In this document: positions 1-11,175 of the stretch, piece by piece
Layout: every line of letters starts with the position of its first letter
Position numbering within the stretch: the stretch's first letter is position 1
Assembly (NCBI GenBank): GCA_036245805.1
Contig: BTRK01000003.1
Coordinates: forward strand, 15,478,464 to 15,542,463
From: Pristionchus mayeri
Taxonomy: Eukaryota > Nematoda > Chromadorea > Rhabditida > Neodiplogasteridae
Reading direction: 5' to 3'
DNA: 64,000 nucleotides
Position numbers and translations under genes: made by a program
Notes under the pieces: model-generated
Databases searched by the model: none
What the model was told of the DNA's origin: nothing
Seen by the model: only the letters and a program-made list of their open reading frames with translations

Positions 1-19
1 CAGGAGAACATTCGAGGGG

Positions 20-1865
20 TTAGTCATAGGCGAGGGAGTAGTCGTCGAAATTGTTACCATTATCTTCTTCTTCGAGATGGTTAGTGATAGGTGCATTCAT
101 GTAACTCATTGAAGCAGAAACAGAACGTTGGCTGTGATATACAGAGGTTGAGGGGAACATTTGAGTTGAATAAGGTCTGGATAGAGAGGAGGATGCACGG
201 GGAACTGTGGCGTAATTGGAAGTCGAGCTAGAGGTGCGAGAAACGGATGAAGCTTGACGGGAAATATAGGAAGCATTATTTCTAAAGAGGGGAGATGGAA
301 TAGAAGTAGTGGAGGGAAAGTGACTTGCCGTGGCGAGAGAAGGGGCACGAGGAGTGGAGGGGAATTGACTCGCCATGGTGAGAGAAGAAGAGACACGGGG
401 AGTAGAGGGGAAGTGACTAGTTGTCGTGAGAGGAGAGGAGACACGGGGAGTGGAGGGGAACTGAGCCGCGGTGCTAGAGGGTCTTACGGCAGAAAGAAGG
501 ACAGGGGGTGTGTAGACAGCCCTTCTCGGCTGAGACACCACAAGTCTCTCCTGCTGTTTTCCCTCCTCGCGTCTAGCATTGTGGTTGATTCGGCCAAGGA
601 TGAGTCCTTTCCACTTCCTCTTCTGTGCCTTCACAGTAATCCGCCGACGATGGAGAACAACCTGAGGTGAACATATTATTACATCTGCGAATATATTGAA
701 TCGTATAAACGGTACCTTGATCAGCCACTCCAGCTTTTCCTGGTCCCGATCTGGATGGCTCAGAGTGGAGGAGTGGAAGAGAAGGACGTCCAGTTTTCCG
801 GCGAAGCATTCGATGCTTTCCTCAGTGTCGTCGATTGCTGCTACCATCTCTTCTGTGATTCCCTCGTAGATTCCATAGAGAGGGCCTGTAGAGATCACAA
901 TTGATCGATCAGTAGGAATAGGAGTGGATGTAGGACTGATTGACTGACCTTTCTCGGGAGGAGGGAGTCTCTCCTTCAGATCAGCTACAGTACTCTCCAA
1001 CTTAGTGATCTTGGTCAACCCCTCCTTGCTGGATTCCACCAGGAGGCGGCTCTGAGAAAAGATGTGAGCACGTTCAAACATGATGAGTAAGGGTTGGTTT
1101 ACCTCGTGTCTCACTCCAACAGTGTCATTATAGATTTCTCTACAGGTCCTCTCCAATCTGTCCTGCCGAGCGTTCAACTTCTCGAAGTTTCCCTTCAGAT
1201 CAACCAACAATCCGTAGATCGTATCCAGAGTTACCGTACCTGAAAACGGGTAGTCTACAAATAATAAAGAGAGAAGTCAATACCGATTGGGGGAGAAGGG
1301 ATGGGTGTGGGCAGATGAGTGAGAGCAGTCATTGGGGCGGGAGGGGCGCCAGTGTTCTTCTTCTTGGATGAGAAGGTTGACTTGGGAGGATGACTGGTAG
1401 CGGGAGTGTCTGCCACTGGAGGGATGGAGGTTCCTCGCTCTTTCTTCACTCGTTTGAGGTCCGGAGTGAGGTCGGGAGACATCTCGAGAACTTGCATGAA
1501 TCTCGAGGCGGCACGCATTGGACGAGATCTCTTCCCCTCCTCTTCCACATCAGATTCGGCAGGCTCAACAATTGAGAACTGCAAAGATCAAAGGCTACAC
1601 TGGTCAAAGATTACGGTAGTGAACGACAAGATCAACCTACTGGTTCCTTTCTCTTGCGAGGCTGCCTGATTTCCCCGTTGACAGCATCCTTCAGCAGCTT
1701 TTCCATCTCATCTCTCTTCCCCCCATTGACGTACAGAGCCTTTACCCTTGTCTTCCCTCCCTTCTTCACTACTTCGATATCCTCCCATGCCAACTCCGGG
1801 CCTCGAATGAAAGTGCGGTCGGTGATCTCATACCGATCGCCGATCTTCACAAGGCAGTATGACAT
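20..1865 (-). CDS. BEN-domain-like protein, four exons
   Basis: Exons on the minus strand: 1865-1641, 1578-1284, 1254-716 and 661-20. All junctions keep phase, giving about 566 codons and a TAA at 20-22. The N-terminus (MSYCLVKIGDRYEITD) resembles the small basic N-terminal module seen in nematode BEN-type proteins. Exon 2 is acidic, then Ser/Thr/Pro- and Lys-rich. A heptad-like segment follows around ARQDRLERTCREI to VADLKERL. A BEN-like block comes next: CFAGKLDVLLF, then EKLEWLIK joined across the intron to VVLHRRRI, then KGLILGRINHNARR. The tail is a low-complexity Ser/Pro/Thr repeat around FPSTPR. BEN domains bind DNA or chromatin proteins, so a nuclear role is inferred. The 54-nt intron 715-662 is also open in frame, so an unspliced 584-aa form is possible. 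BEN assignment is by motif reading only. Confidence 0.62.
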
Positions 1866-2050
1866 CTAAGATACAATGAATTATCAGATATGAAATAACA
1901 GTAAAAGATTCGAATCAAGAGGTCAACAAAGAGAACAACGAGATGAGACGAGCGAATAAGGTACACTGATCCCCTATCTCTGAATTTCATCACGGTCGAA
2001 GGAGTGCTTCTCATGAGTAATGCTGATGAAATCACTTCATAGGACCATTC
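1866..2050. other. gene-poor spacer upstream of the BEN-like gene
   Basis: AT-rich sequence upstream of the minus-strand start codon at 1865. I see no convincing TATA box or coding exon. It should hold the promoter of the BEN-like gene if 1865 is the true start. Confidence 0.3.
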
Positions 2051-2616
2051 GTGTCTCAGCTGATCAACATTTTGTTATTCATGCATGTTTATTCACTCTC
2101 TCATTGGCTGTTCCAGATGTCTGAAAGGTCGTGGAAGGACAAAGTAGTCGGAAGGAGAGAAGCAGGACTGAGCTACGGGCAGATTGTAGAAAAATACCAC
2201 GAGATCGGGAAGAAAAAGGTCACTTTACTCAACAAGAAGTTTCATGTTTCGAGCATTCAGGTGTCTAAGTCATGGTTAGGAAATACCAGGACTAACCTTT
2301 ATTCAAGACCCTTGACTGGCCTGCGGAGTCCCCGGATTTGAATCCGGTGGAAATGGCCTGGGCCATTATGAAGCAGTGGCTGCAGGCGGAGGACAAGGCC
2401 GGATCACTGGATGTACTCGAGAAGGGAATCAGGGAGTGGTGGTCGACCAGATTCACCAAGGAACTCTGTCGCAAACTATCCTACGGATGCAAGGGCAAAT
2501 GGAAAAGGTGGCAAAGGCTAATGGAGGGCCCGTCTACGATTAAGTTCCTCCCCCATTTCCCGCTCCCTGTCTCATGTTTACATTTGTTTTCGTTCCATTG
2601 TAATAAACGAATCTAA
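2051..2616 (+). pseudogene. Tc1/mariner-type DDE transposase remnant, internally deleted
   Basis: The first frame (2118-2260) carries MSERSWKDKVVGRREAGL followed by SYGQIVEKY. This looks like the N-terminal helix-turn-helix of Tc1-type transposases. A second frame from about 2310 reads LDWPAESPDLNPVEMAW, the hallmark of the third catalytic block of Tc1-like DDE enzymes, with the final Glu. It continues through a Trp-rich C-terminal tail to about 2540. The middle of the protein, including the first two catalytic Asp residues, is missing. The two blocks could be joined by an intron with a weak ttcaag acceptor, but no complete catalytic core can result. I did not find terminal inverted repeats. 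Read as a dead, deleted copy. Confidence 0.6.
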
Positions 2617-2619
2617 GAT

Positions 2620-2960
2620 GGATGGAATAACTTTATCACAAAACATACAAAAGGTGAACAAATACTAACCAAAACAATCCGCTCCTCCAGTGAAGAAGCA
2701 AGTGATCTGGAACAGGAAATAAATATTTAGTTATCACAATAAATTGGCAATATATAAAATGGTCACCTAAGAATTACGCTAATCGGATAAAAAAAGGATT
2801 TCTAAACATATGTCCCGCTGTACTCGAAATAAGTAAACAATAGCTTACCTCAACTAAAAAAAGAGCTGCCTCCGTCGATTCCAGCGAGTCCCCCAGCCGT
2901 CTAGAATTTCATCACAAGCTTTTACTGTTCTTTTCAATTTTGTTTTTAAATATAATGAAT
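2620..2960. other. no gene recognised
   Basis: Between the transposase remnant and the RPS15A fragment. A minus-strand segment near 2903-2850 has a plausible acceptor and a gtaagc donor, but I cannot connect it to a gene. Otherwise AT-rich and featureless. Confidence 0.3.
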
Positions 2961-2963
2961 CAC

Positions 2964-3476
2964 TCATCTGACGAGCAATCTATGGATGGCGCGGTGGTCT
3001 TCGATGATCTCGAACTCCCCGATGAATCCGTGCTTCATCATGACGGTCAGGAAACGGACGATTACCTGTGAATGTAATTATTGAACCACTTGGCAGCTCT
3101 ACCAATTTTCTACATTATCTCTAAACACAAAATAGATGGAAAATGCGTGTTTGGTCGGAACTGTTTGATAGGAATTTTTAAAAAAGGCGAAATACGGGAG
3201 CCAAAATAAAAATTCGGCATAGCTTCGCCTCCATGAGTCACATTTGCACGTTTTAATTACAGCAGTTCTCCACCGAGTTCACGAGAAACGTAAAATTAAA
3301 AATCGAGCATTGGTTATACTCCTAGAGGTTTAATATTTGAGCACTGCGGAGAAAATCGTAGAACAATGAAAAATGCGAACCTTGGAGCAAGGCCGGATGA
3401 GGACCTGGTGCTTTCCGTGCTTCTCGGCATTGTTGATGGTCTTAAGAGCATCGGCGAGTACGCTCATGCGAACCAT
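2964..3476 (-). pseudogene. rps-22-like: truncated ribosomal protein uS8 (RPS15A) copy, two exons
   Basis: Exon 1 (3476-3381) reads [18 protein letters not shown] and on to RPCSK. Exon 2 (3065-2964) reads [19 protein letters not shown] then IIEDHRA. Both match the start of eukaryotic cytosolic uS8/RPS15A, with a phase-0 intron and a gtt...cacag boundary. After DHRA the sequence leaves the family (IHRLLVR, then TGA). The product would be 65 residues instead of about 130 and would lack the C-terminal half that contacts 18S rRNA. No remaining exon is visible down to 2600. It is probably a truncated duplicate. Exon 1 lies inside the 6.1-kb tandem unit (see 9496-9591). Confidence 0.75.
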
Positions 3477-4310
3477 GGTGCCCGAAGTTTCTAAAATATA
3501 AAGATGTTGAACCGAAAATCAAGTGAATGACGACAACGGAGTGATATCAAGCATTTTAACGGAAGCTCACGCTTTCTCGTCGTCGATAATTTTTAAAACA
3601 GCGAAATGCGTGACTCAAACTAAAAATTGGGCATCGATTCACCTTCTAGAGTCACATTTTCTCGTTTTTAATTATTAAAAACCAACTGCCATCCGATTAA
3701 ACAAGGAATTTAGCAAGAAACAGCGCAAAAAATAGACGAACCTGTATTACACCTAGCCTGCGCGGCTTGATTCCGCTCCGGGCCTCTCGGGGCCTCCTCC
3801 CGAGCCAAAAGTCGACGAAAATAACCTGAAATATCCAAAGAGAAGAACAGAAATGGAAATGAAAAAGTGAGAAAAAGTAACTTATCGTCAAAAGTTGTCC
3901 ATGGGTGCTGCTCCTGGTGGAGCAGCACCCTTCCTCCTCTTCTCCCCGTCGCCGACAGCTCGCTGAACCACAAAAATCAACAATTTGAGCAACATAATCA
4001 TGAAAACGACCAAAATTGACGAAAAATGAGGGCTGATGAAAATAGCGTGGCGTATCACTTTTGAAGTGCAATTTTGCACATCAAAAGTGACGGTTTCCGA
4101 TTACGGTATTCATTTTTCTTTACACTTTCAGCCATTTTCTCGTAAAATTATCGATTTTTATTTTTTTAAATTAACAGATAATAAAATGGGAGGCGACAAG
4201 GAATGCAACGAGCATAAAAACGACTCATAACGTTGTATTTTGAGTGTTTTCCCTCTCGCTAAACGCAAATTTGATACAATTCCGAACCGTATCATATCCG
4301 TTCCGGAATA

Positions 4311-5015
4311 TTAATTCGGTACGATATTTTGATCAATGTTATGCAAATCTTGACTGAAGTTCATTTTTCTTTCAAGGTTGTTGGATAGTGTTTCATGGAA
4401 CTCTTTTCTGATTTTGCATATTTTATTTTTATTAGTACGATATCGACGCAGCATTCCTGACAATAGAGATTCACAAGATTCACGAATAGCTTCTTTTATT
4501 TTTTGGGGATCTGTGTAGTTTTGTACTCGGAATTTAGTGCCTTTTTCGAAGATATTACCGAGATCCAGATCTCGAACTATATTTGTGTTACCAGAGCAGA
4601 CGTGATTGTATTGAGGATCTACGAATTCATTGTACTTCTTGCAATTGCATGGAGAATTGAGTATTTGACGAATATCTGTAGAATCGATATTTCTAAGGAA
4701 TTTACCGTAGTTACACAAATAGGCTGATGTCGAAGGTTGAAATGAGTATGCAACTTGAACATGAGGAATATTATCCGTGTCACCAGTAATTTCAGAATAT
4801 ATGTCTTTCATGCAATTCGAATTTAAAATCCTGGATAATTTTATGCTTTCCATGAATTTTCCGAAGTACTGTAGTTTAACGACTGCTTTCGGGCGATTAT
4901 TTCTCTGTTCCGTTTTCTTGTTTTCCCAGTAATGTGGACAAATAATTGAAAATATTTTGTATTTATTTTCATGGGTAAGTAGGTAGAAGTCGGGAGAGGC
5001 TGTGAATATTTCCAA
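4311..5015 (-). pseudogene. Penelope-like element N-terminal domain, copy A
   Basis: A 234-aa minus-strand frame. The segment LNSPCNCKKYNEFVDP...HVCSGNTNIVRDLDLGN...KGTKFR resembles the region before the reverse transcriptase in Penelope-like proteins. There, a CxC block and an H(V/I)xTGDLxIV-type motif precede a KGPxYRE-type motif. The frame stops at NIVPN, before any RT motif, so it is a truncated fragment. It lies just after the endonuclease on the same strand, reversing the normal N-terminus, RT, EN order. The copy in unit B differs by one Pro/Leu change near the start. Family call by motif only. Confidence 0.6.
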
Positions 5016-5060
5016 TTTTCTAATGTCATGATGTGTGAGAGATCGACCGAAGATGTAAAG

Positions 5061-5873
5061 TTAACGTGTTTCTATACTCTCAATCTTGTCAACAATCTCA
5101 GATGTTGAAAGTTTGCACTTAAATGCAGGTTTTCTTCTGATTCGCTTTCTTTTTCCTCTACGATTTCTGGGGAGTTCAGAAATTGGAAATGTCTGATAAG
5201 GGTGAGAGGATTTTTCGAGAGGGTTTATTCCTTCCGAGATATATCCAAAGTGTTTGATGGAATCATTGAGGCCGAAGGGGTATGCTGTATTTAATGCTTT
5301 AATCCACGTTAGCTCTTTCTGGAGAAGTTCAGGTTTATCTTTTCCATGATCTAGAATATCTACAGTGAATGAATGTCTATTATGAGATGCCTCTTTGAAG
5401 TGCTTACTGAGGAATGTATAAAGATGATATTTCTCGAACGAATAGCTGTGTTGAGAGATTCTACTTTTCAATGCTTGGGTAGTCTCACCAACATACTGTA
5501 TGCCACAAACAGTACAGGTTATTAAATATACTACATTTTTAGTCATGCAGTGATCATCTTCTTTTTTGTTGGTAAGAAAAACATCATTAGTGATGTTGCT
5601 AGTCACTCCTATTTTAAAATTGTTCTTAGGACAAATTCGACACCGCTTTCGACCACAGGGACGACCGGTATGAGAAGTATGTTCCCCAAGAGTGACGAGA
5701 TTGCTCCCACACTCTCGCTTAACGAATCTAGAAGAATGAATGAATTTGGATGCGTTTTCTGTGTTTTTAGCGGGCTGTATGAGGGATGCCCATCCCTTAC
5801 TATGAAGTCGATCGACGGACATTCGGTGGGACTGCCACCATGGCGTGACCCCTCTTACAATACAATAATACAA
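5061..5873 (-). pseudogene. Penelope-like GIY-YIG endonuclease domain, copy A
   Basis: A 270-aa frame with no in-frame ATG at its 5' end; the first Met is MSVDRL. It contains the Cys-rich linker CGRKRCRICPKN, then VVYLITCTVCGIQYVGET (the GIY-YIG core of PLE endonucleases), then LKSRISQH, and a C-terminal basic stretch NRRGKRKRIRRK. In Penelope-like elements this domain follows the RT and nicks target DNA. Here its 5' side abuts the tail of an RTE-type LINE instead of the RT. The domain itself looks uninterrupted. Confidence 0.75.
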
Positions 5874-6503
5874 TATTTATTCAAGCTTCAGGTGGTATGC
5901 CTGTTGAACGATGCAAGTTTTCCATAAATCAGGGTGTCTTCTGCACTTAGATTCCCAGTTCGGTCCAATCGCCTTGACAAACTCATCTCTCCATCGTATC
6001 TTCGGTCTACCGGGCGGTCTCGTTCTATCTAGAGGCGACCAATTTGTTATTTTTCTTGCCCACCGATCATCTCCTATAGTGGCAATTCGCTTGGCCCAAT
6101 TCCATTTTCTGCACATTGCTCGCACACGGATATCTGGTAGGGGAACTTTCAAGCTGAGCCACTCATTTGTTTTCCTGTCCAGTCTCGTGACTCCAGCCAT
6201 TTTTCTCATCATTGCACGCTGCGTTACGATTAGCCGTTTTCTCTCCTTCTTAGTTGAATTCCATAGTTCAGATCCGTACAGAAAATTCGGTTCAATACAC
6301 ATTCTGAATACTTTGGTCTTAAGTGACATTCCGACTCCTCGGCTCGTCATGAAATCATAGAATTTGTTAAACGATTTCCAAGCACCGCTAATTCTCCTGT
6401 TCAACTCCAGCATTAAGTTCTGGTCGAATGATAGTCGCACTCGGTAAAATGTGGACTTCCTAGAATGGAACGGGTTGGTGTTTCGGTTCTGGGTCGCAGA
6501 CAC
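5855..6503 (-). mobile_element. 5'-truncated RTE-type LINE 3' end, copy A
   Basis: The 208-aa frame ends in RPPGRPKIRWRDEFVKAIG, NWESKCRRHPDLW. This is the C-terminus typical of RTE/BovB-type endonuclease-reverse transcriptases, after the RT catalytic core. The stop is followed by AATAAATA and a short irregular tail of TATTGTATTA type (5880-5857), as expected at an RTE 3' end. The upstream RT and AP endonuclease domains are absent, so this is a dead 5'-truncated insertion. It lies on the same strand as the PLE, splitting RT from endonuclease. Confidence 0.7.
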
Positions 6504-6734
6504 CGACCCGCCTCACAACGGGTGGACCTCGTCAGTACGATGCCCGTTGCAAGTGGAGAACAAAAGAAACTAGTCAAAAGGATGGTATGAATAATAAATT
6601 TATAGTTAGATAAAGGATGGGGAAGAGGAACTGACAACAAACAACGCGACGAAATTCGAATATGAAATTAGAACAAAACAAGGAATGAGGAAGGGCGTCT
6701 TCGTTCGATCGTCTTATCGAGTGAGGGAAGGAGG

Positions 6735-7180
6735 GAGAGAGGAAGGGAAGGGGGTACAATGGACTGGACTCGCCAGACAGGGAGAGAGAGGAAGGGAAGG
6801 GGGTACAATCGATTGGACTCGCCAGACAGGGAGAGAGAGGAAGGGAAGGGGTACAATCGATTGGACTCGCCAGACAGGGAGAGAGAGGAAGGGAAGAGGG
6901 TACAATCGATTGGACTCGCCAGACAGGGAGAGAGAGGAAGGGAAGAGGGTACAATCGATTGACTCGCCAGACAGGGAGAGAGAGGAAGGGAAGAGGGTAC
7001 AATCGATTGGACTCGCCAGACAGGGAGAGAGAGGAAGGGAAGAGGGTACAATCGATTGACTCGCCAGACAGGGAGAGAGAGGAAGGGAAGAGGGTACAAT
7101 CGATTGGACTCGCCAGACAGGGAGAGAGAGGAAGGGAAGAGGGTACAATCGATTGGACTCGCCAGAGAGAGAAGGGAATG
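6735..7180. repeat. 48/49-bp minisatellite, about 9 units
   Basis: Unit: GGACTCGCCAGACAGGGAGA followed by a purine-rich run and GGGTACAATCGATT. Units alternate between 49 and 48 bp according to GATTGGACT or GATTGACT. The purine-rich strand is plus. It sits between the RTE fragment and the PLE RT core. Open frames across it on both strands come from the repeat lacking stop codons and are not genes. Confidence 0.9.
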
Positions 7181-7396
7181 GGCATTATCGGTTCGACTGG
7201 TAGATAGGGAGGGAGATGTGAGCGAGGGAAAGAATATGTGGGTGTGGTGAATCCTCAGATACCATTGGTTATGAGAAGACTCATTTCTCTATTTGGAACA
7301 GCATATTTGAGCGATAAGTTTGTGTTTTATTAAGCGATTTGTAAACTCGAGAAAATACAATGTTTTTGGGATACTGTATTGTTATGCAGTATTTGA

Positions 7397-8239
7397 CTAT
7401 TTTACGAACCCTCTCCAAAAAATGTTCGAACAGTTACGGTAGATTCTCACTATTTCTCCGTGTAAAGTGTTGGCTCCCATAAATCGTGGATTGTTTGATT
7501 GATAATGTGGATATCTAACCACTGAGAATGAATAATCATCTGTCTTATTATATAATGAGGTTTGAACCTTTCCATTGTTTTTGACAATGATTGACAGATC
7601 CAGGAAAGATGATTCACGGGGACCAGAATTAGTCTGTTCTAATGTGAGCGACTGGTGGTACATTTCTGTAGTTATTCTCATAAATTCGCTGCGTTTTTCT
7701 GAGATATGGAATAGGTCATCAATGTATCTGAATGTACGATTCAAGGAAAAGGCTAAGGTGTGACCAACTTTTATATTGTTACGAATATACTGGTACTCCA
7801 TAACTGCTAAAGTTAGATCCGCAATCTGAGGTGATGCGTTATTTCCTTGGGGTATTCATTTATGCTGTTGGTATAATTGGCCACCATAGTATGCGAATGA
7901 GTTTTTAAGGATGAAATCAATAATACCTTTAACGTCAACTTTGTGATATGACCTTCCAGTGGTACTTGCATTATTTCTATCATATCGTACATAATTTCCA
8001 TGGACTACGAGATATTCGGATCCTGCGTTTTTGAAAAGAGTATCAATGAGAAAGTAAAGTTTCTCTCTCACTACATCATGAGGTAGATTCGTGAATAGTG
8101 AACAGAAGTCAGCGCAGAATATTTTTGAATTAGGATTGTGAACTGTGCTCAGCTGTTGTACTACCTTGAATGTATTTTGAATTGAGAAAAATCTATTTAT
8201 TTTATCATGGCTGGTTATGCTATGACAATAGAGATTCAC
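7397..8239 (-). pseudogene. Penelope-like reverse transcriptase core, copy A, nonsense mutation
   Basis: Same sequence as 14451-13609 but broken by TGA at 7858-7856. The Gly codon of the conserved KGIPQG motif has become a stop, splitting the frame into 8239-7856 and 7801-7397. Motif A differs as well (CADFCSLFTNLP in place of CDDFSSLFTNLP). The catalytic FRYIDDLFHI motif is kept. It cannot encode an active RT. Confidence 0.75.
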
Positions 8240-8267
8240 AAGAATTTTAAAGTAAATATTTTCTCCA

Positions 8268-8590
8268 TAGAACTAAGGCAAACTGGAAACCTAGATCGAA
8301 AATGAAAAATCGGCCCGCTACGAACCCTTGACCGACACATTCTCTATCGATCTATGTAATTTGCCCCAAATGTAATTGCCTATAAATAGCGGCATGTTCT
8401 CGTTTATGCCAAAAACGGCCGTTTTTCACGTTTTTTCTTCATAGAGCTTCGGGAAAAATTGTGCTACTGAAAACCTAAATCGAAATTGAAAAATCGGCCC
8501 GCTACGAACCCTTGACCGAAACATTCTCTATCGATCTATGTGATTCACCCATTATCAAATTGCCTAGGAATAGAGGCATCTTAGCGTTGA
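8268..8590. repeat. direct duplication of a ~130-bp non-coding module (copy A)
   Basis: Two direct copies (about 8272-8400 and 8455-8590) share AAATCGGCCCGCTACGAACC, CTTGACCGA and CATTCTCTATCGATCTATGT. The same pair recurs in copy B from about 14484 to 14802. Function unknown. Confidence 0.7.
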
Positions 8591-8599
8591 GGTCAAATA

Positions 8600-9371
8600 C
8601 GACTGTTTTCTTCAAAAATAAATCTAAAAAAAAATAATTTTGCATATCTTAGGGAGTTATACGATCAACATTGTCATTATTCAAGCATCTGCTTTAAATC
8701 ATACATAAATATTGGTAAATAATACATAAATATATTTAAATTTTCAAAATCGTTACGTTTCACGGAAACATTTTAAGATTCCTGGGATTTGGGAAGCAAC
8801 CGGTCGTTGGGGATGGAGGGAAGAATGATTTTGAAGGGATTGGGGGGAGAACAACGACGGCCCCGTCCGCCATTCAAATGAACCTTTTCATTAGGAGCAC
8901 CAGAATACGCAGTGAGCACAATTATATATTGCTTATTCCAGAAAACAATTTTAATCGCTTTTTAAACAATTCTGATTTTCTCAAAGTGAGAACGGCGAAA
9001 GTGGTGTTTCAGCTACACCTCCACATAGAAATCATTGTCTTTCTCATCTTCTTCTGACTCCGCTGCTCTTCATTGTACTCTCAGTTTTGGCATCGCTGCA
9101 CTGAGAGTGTTTATGTAGTTCCTTAACTGGTTTCTCACCTTCCAGTCCCGGGGCTGAATGGATTTGCCCACCCTCATCAGTAAATGAAAACTATTATGGA
9201 ACACCGGGAAAAGGCAACGGGAACCGGGAATTCACTCGATTATAATATTATCACTTGTAAATGTCCAAAAACAATCTATGCAGGTTTTTCTTACTCTAAA
9301 CGAAGGTTTAACATTAATTCAAGTATAAGATAAAGAATTGGCGGAGATTTGTAAATATTGAATTTTCAAAC
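8600..9371. other. non-coding end of the tandem unit (also 14812-15583)
   Basis: No coding or RNA feature recognised. A local direct word repeat (CATACATAAATAT, then AATACATAAATAT) lies near 8700. Confidence 0.35.
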
Positions 9372-9447
9372 TTACAGCAGTTCTCCACCGAGTTCACGAG
9401 AAACGTAAAATTAAAAATCGAGCATTGGTTATACTCCTAGAGGTTTA

Positions 9448-9633
<186 letters not shown>

Positions 9634-10425
9634 TCAAGTGAATGACGACAACGGAGTGATATCAAGCATTTTAACGGAAGCTCACGCTTTCTCGTCGTCG
9701 ATAATTTTTAAAACAGCGAAATGCGTGACTCAAACTAAAAATTGGGCATCGATTCACCTTCTAGAGTCACATTTTCTCGTTTTTAATTATTAAAAACCAA
9801 CTGCCATCCGATTAAACAAGGAATTTAGCAAGAAACAGCGCAAAAAATAGACGAACCTGTATTACACCTAGCCTGCGCGGCTTGATTCCGCTCCGGGCCT
9901 CTCGGGGCCTCCTCCCGAGCCAAAAGTCGACGAAAATAACCTGAAATATCCAAAGAGAAGAACAGAAATGGAAATGAAAAAGTGAGAAAAAGTAACTTAT
10001 CGTCAAAAGTTGTCCATGGGTGCTGCTCCTGGTGGAGCAGCACCCTTCCTCCTCTTCTCCCCGTCGCCGACAGCTCGCTGAACCACAAAAATCAACAATT
10101 TGAGCAACATAATCATGAAAACGACCAAAATTGACGAAAAATGAGGGCTGATGAAAATAGCGTGGCGTATCACTTTTGAAGTGCAATTTTGCACATCAAA
10201 AGTGACGGTTTCCGATTACGGTATTCATTTTTCTTTACACTTTCAGCCATTTTCTCGTAAAATTATCGATTTTTATTTTTTTAAATTAACAGATAATAAA
10301 ATGGGAGGCGACAAGGAATGCAACGAGCATAAAAACGACTCATAACGTTGTATTTTGAGTGTTTTCCCTCTCGCTAAACGCAAATTTGATACAATTCCGA
10401 ACCGTATCATATCCGTTCCGGAATA

Positions 10426-11130
10426 TTAATTCGGTACGATATTTTGATCAATGTTATGCAAATCTTGACTGAAGTTCATTTTTCTTTCAAGGTTGTTGGA
10501 TAGTGTTTCATGGAACTCTTTTCTGATTTTGCATATTTTATTTTTATTAGTACGATATCGACGCAGCATTCCTGACAATAGAGATTCACAAGATTCACGA
10601 ATAGCTTCTTTTATTTTTTGGGGATCTGTGTAGTTTTGTACTCGGAATTTAGTGCCTTTTTCGAAGATATTACCGAGATCCAGATCTCGAACTATATTTG
10701 TGTTACCAGAGCAGACGTGATTGTATTGAGGATCTACGAATTCATTGTACTTCTTGCAATTGCATGGAGAATTGAGTATTTGACGAATATCTGTAGAATC
10801 GATATTTCTAAGGAATTTACCGTAGTTACACAAATAGGCTGATGTCGAAGGTTGAAATGAGTATGCAACTTGAACATGAGGAATATTATCCGTGTCACCA
10901 GTAATTTCAGAATATATGTCTTTCATGCAATTCGAATTTAAAATCCTGGATAATTTTATGCTTTCCATGAATTTTCCGAAGTACTGTAGTTTAACGACTG
11001 CTTTCGGGCGATTATTTCTCTGTTCCGTTTTCTTGTTTTCCCAGTAATGTGGACAAATAATTGAAAATATTTTGTATTTATTTTCATGGGTAAGTAGGTA
11101 GAAGTCGAGAGAGGCTGTGAATATTTCCAA
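10426..11130 (-). pseudogene. Penelope-like element N-terminal domain, copy B
   Basis: Duplicate of 4311-5015 in the second tandem unit, 234 codons, with Leu instead of Pro at residue 8. It shows the same CNCKKY and SGNTNIV motifs and the same premature end (NIVPN, stop). It reads toward the RT core of copy A, so across the copy junction a PLE-like order (N-terminal part, RT, EN) is approximated but broken by about 2.2 kb of non-PLE sequence including RPS15A exon 1. Confidence 0.6.
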
Positions 11131-11175
11131 TTTTCTAATGTCATGATGTGTGAGAGATCGACCGAAGATGTAAAG

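Larger units (their letters stand above)
3257..9371. repeat. tandem segmental duplication, copy A (6115 bp)
   Basis: Begins TTACAGCAGTTCTCC and ends AATTTTCAAAC, and runs directly into copy B, which starts with the same bases at 9372. The copies differ at scattered single bases, plus two extra minisatellite units in copy B. Contents in order: RPS15A exon 1, PLE N-terminal fragment, PLE endonuclease, RTE tail, minisatellite, PLE reverse-transcriptase core, and about 1.1 kb of non-coding sequence. A short TT is shared at the breakpoints. The very high identity points to a recent event. Confidence 0.92.

Noticed and set aside
3697..4230. Small ORFs (124, 87 and 63 codons) near RPS15A exon 1, duplicated at 9812-10345
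   Set aside because: Overlapping frames without motifs. Their repetition is explained by the tandem duplication, not by selection.
6735..7180. CRISPR-like array of direct repeats
   Set aside because: Repeats are contiguous with no spacers, and the host is eukaryotic. The same holds for 52165-53410.
6574..7250. Long Leu/Pro/Ser- or Arg/Glu-rich frames on both strands
   Set aside because: They are translations of a 48/49-bp minisatellite with few stops. The period is not a multiple of three, frames overlap on both strands, and the same occurs at 12689-13462.
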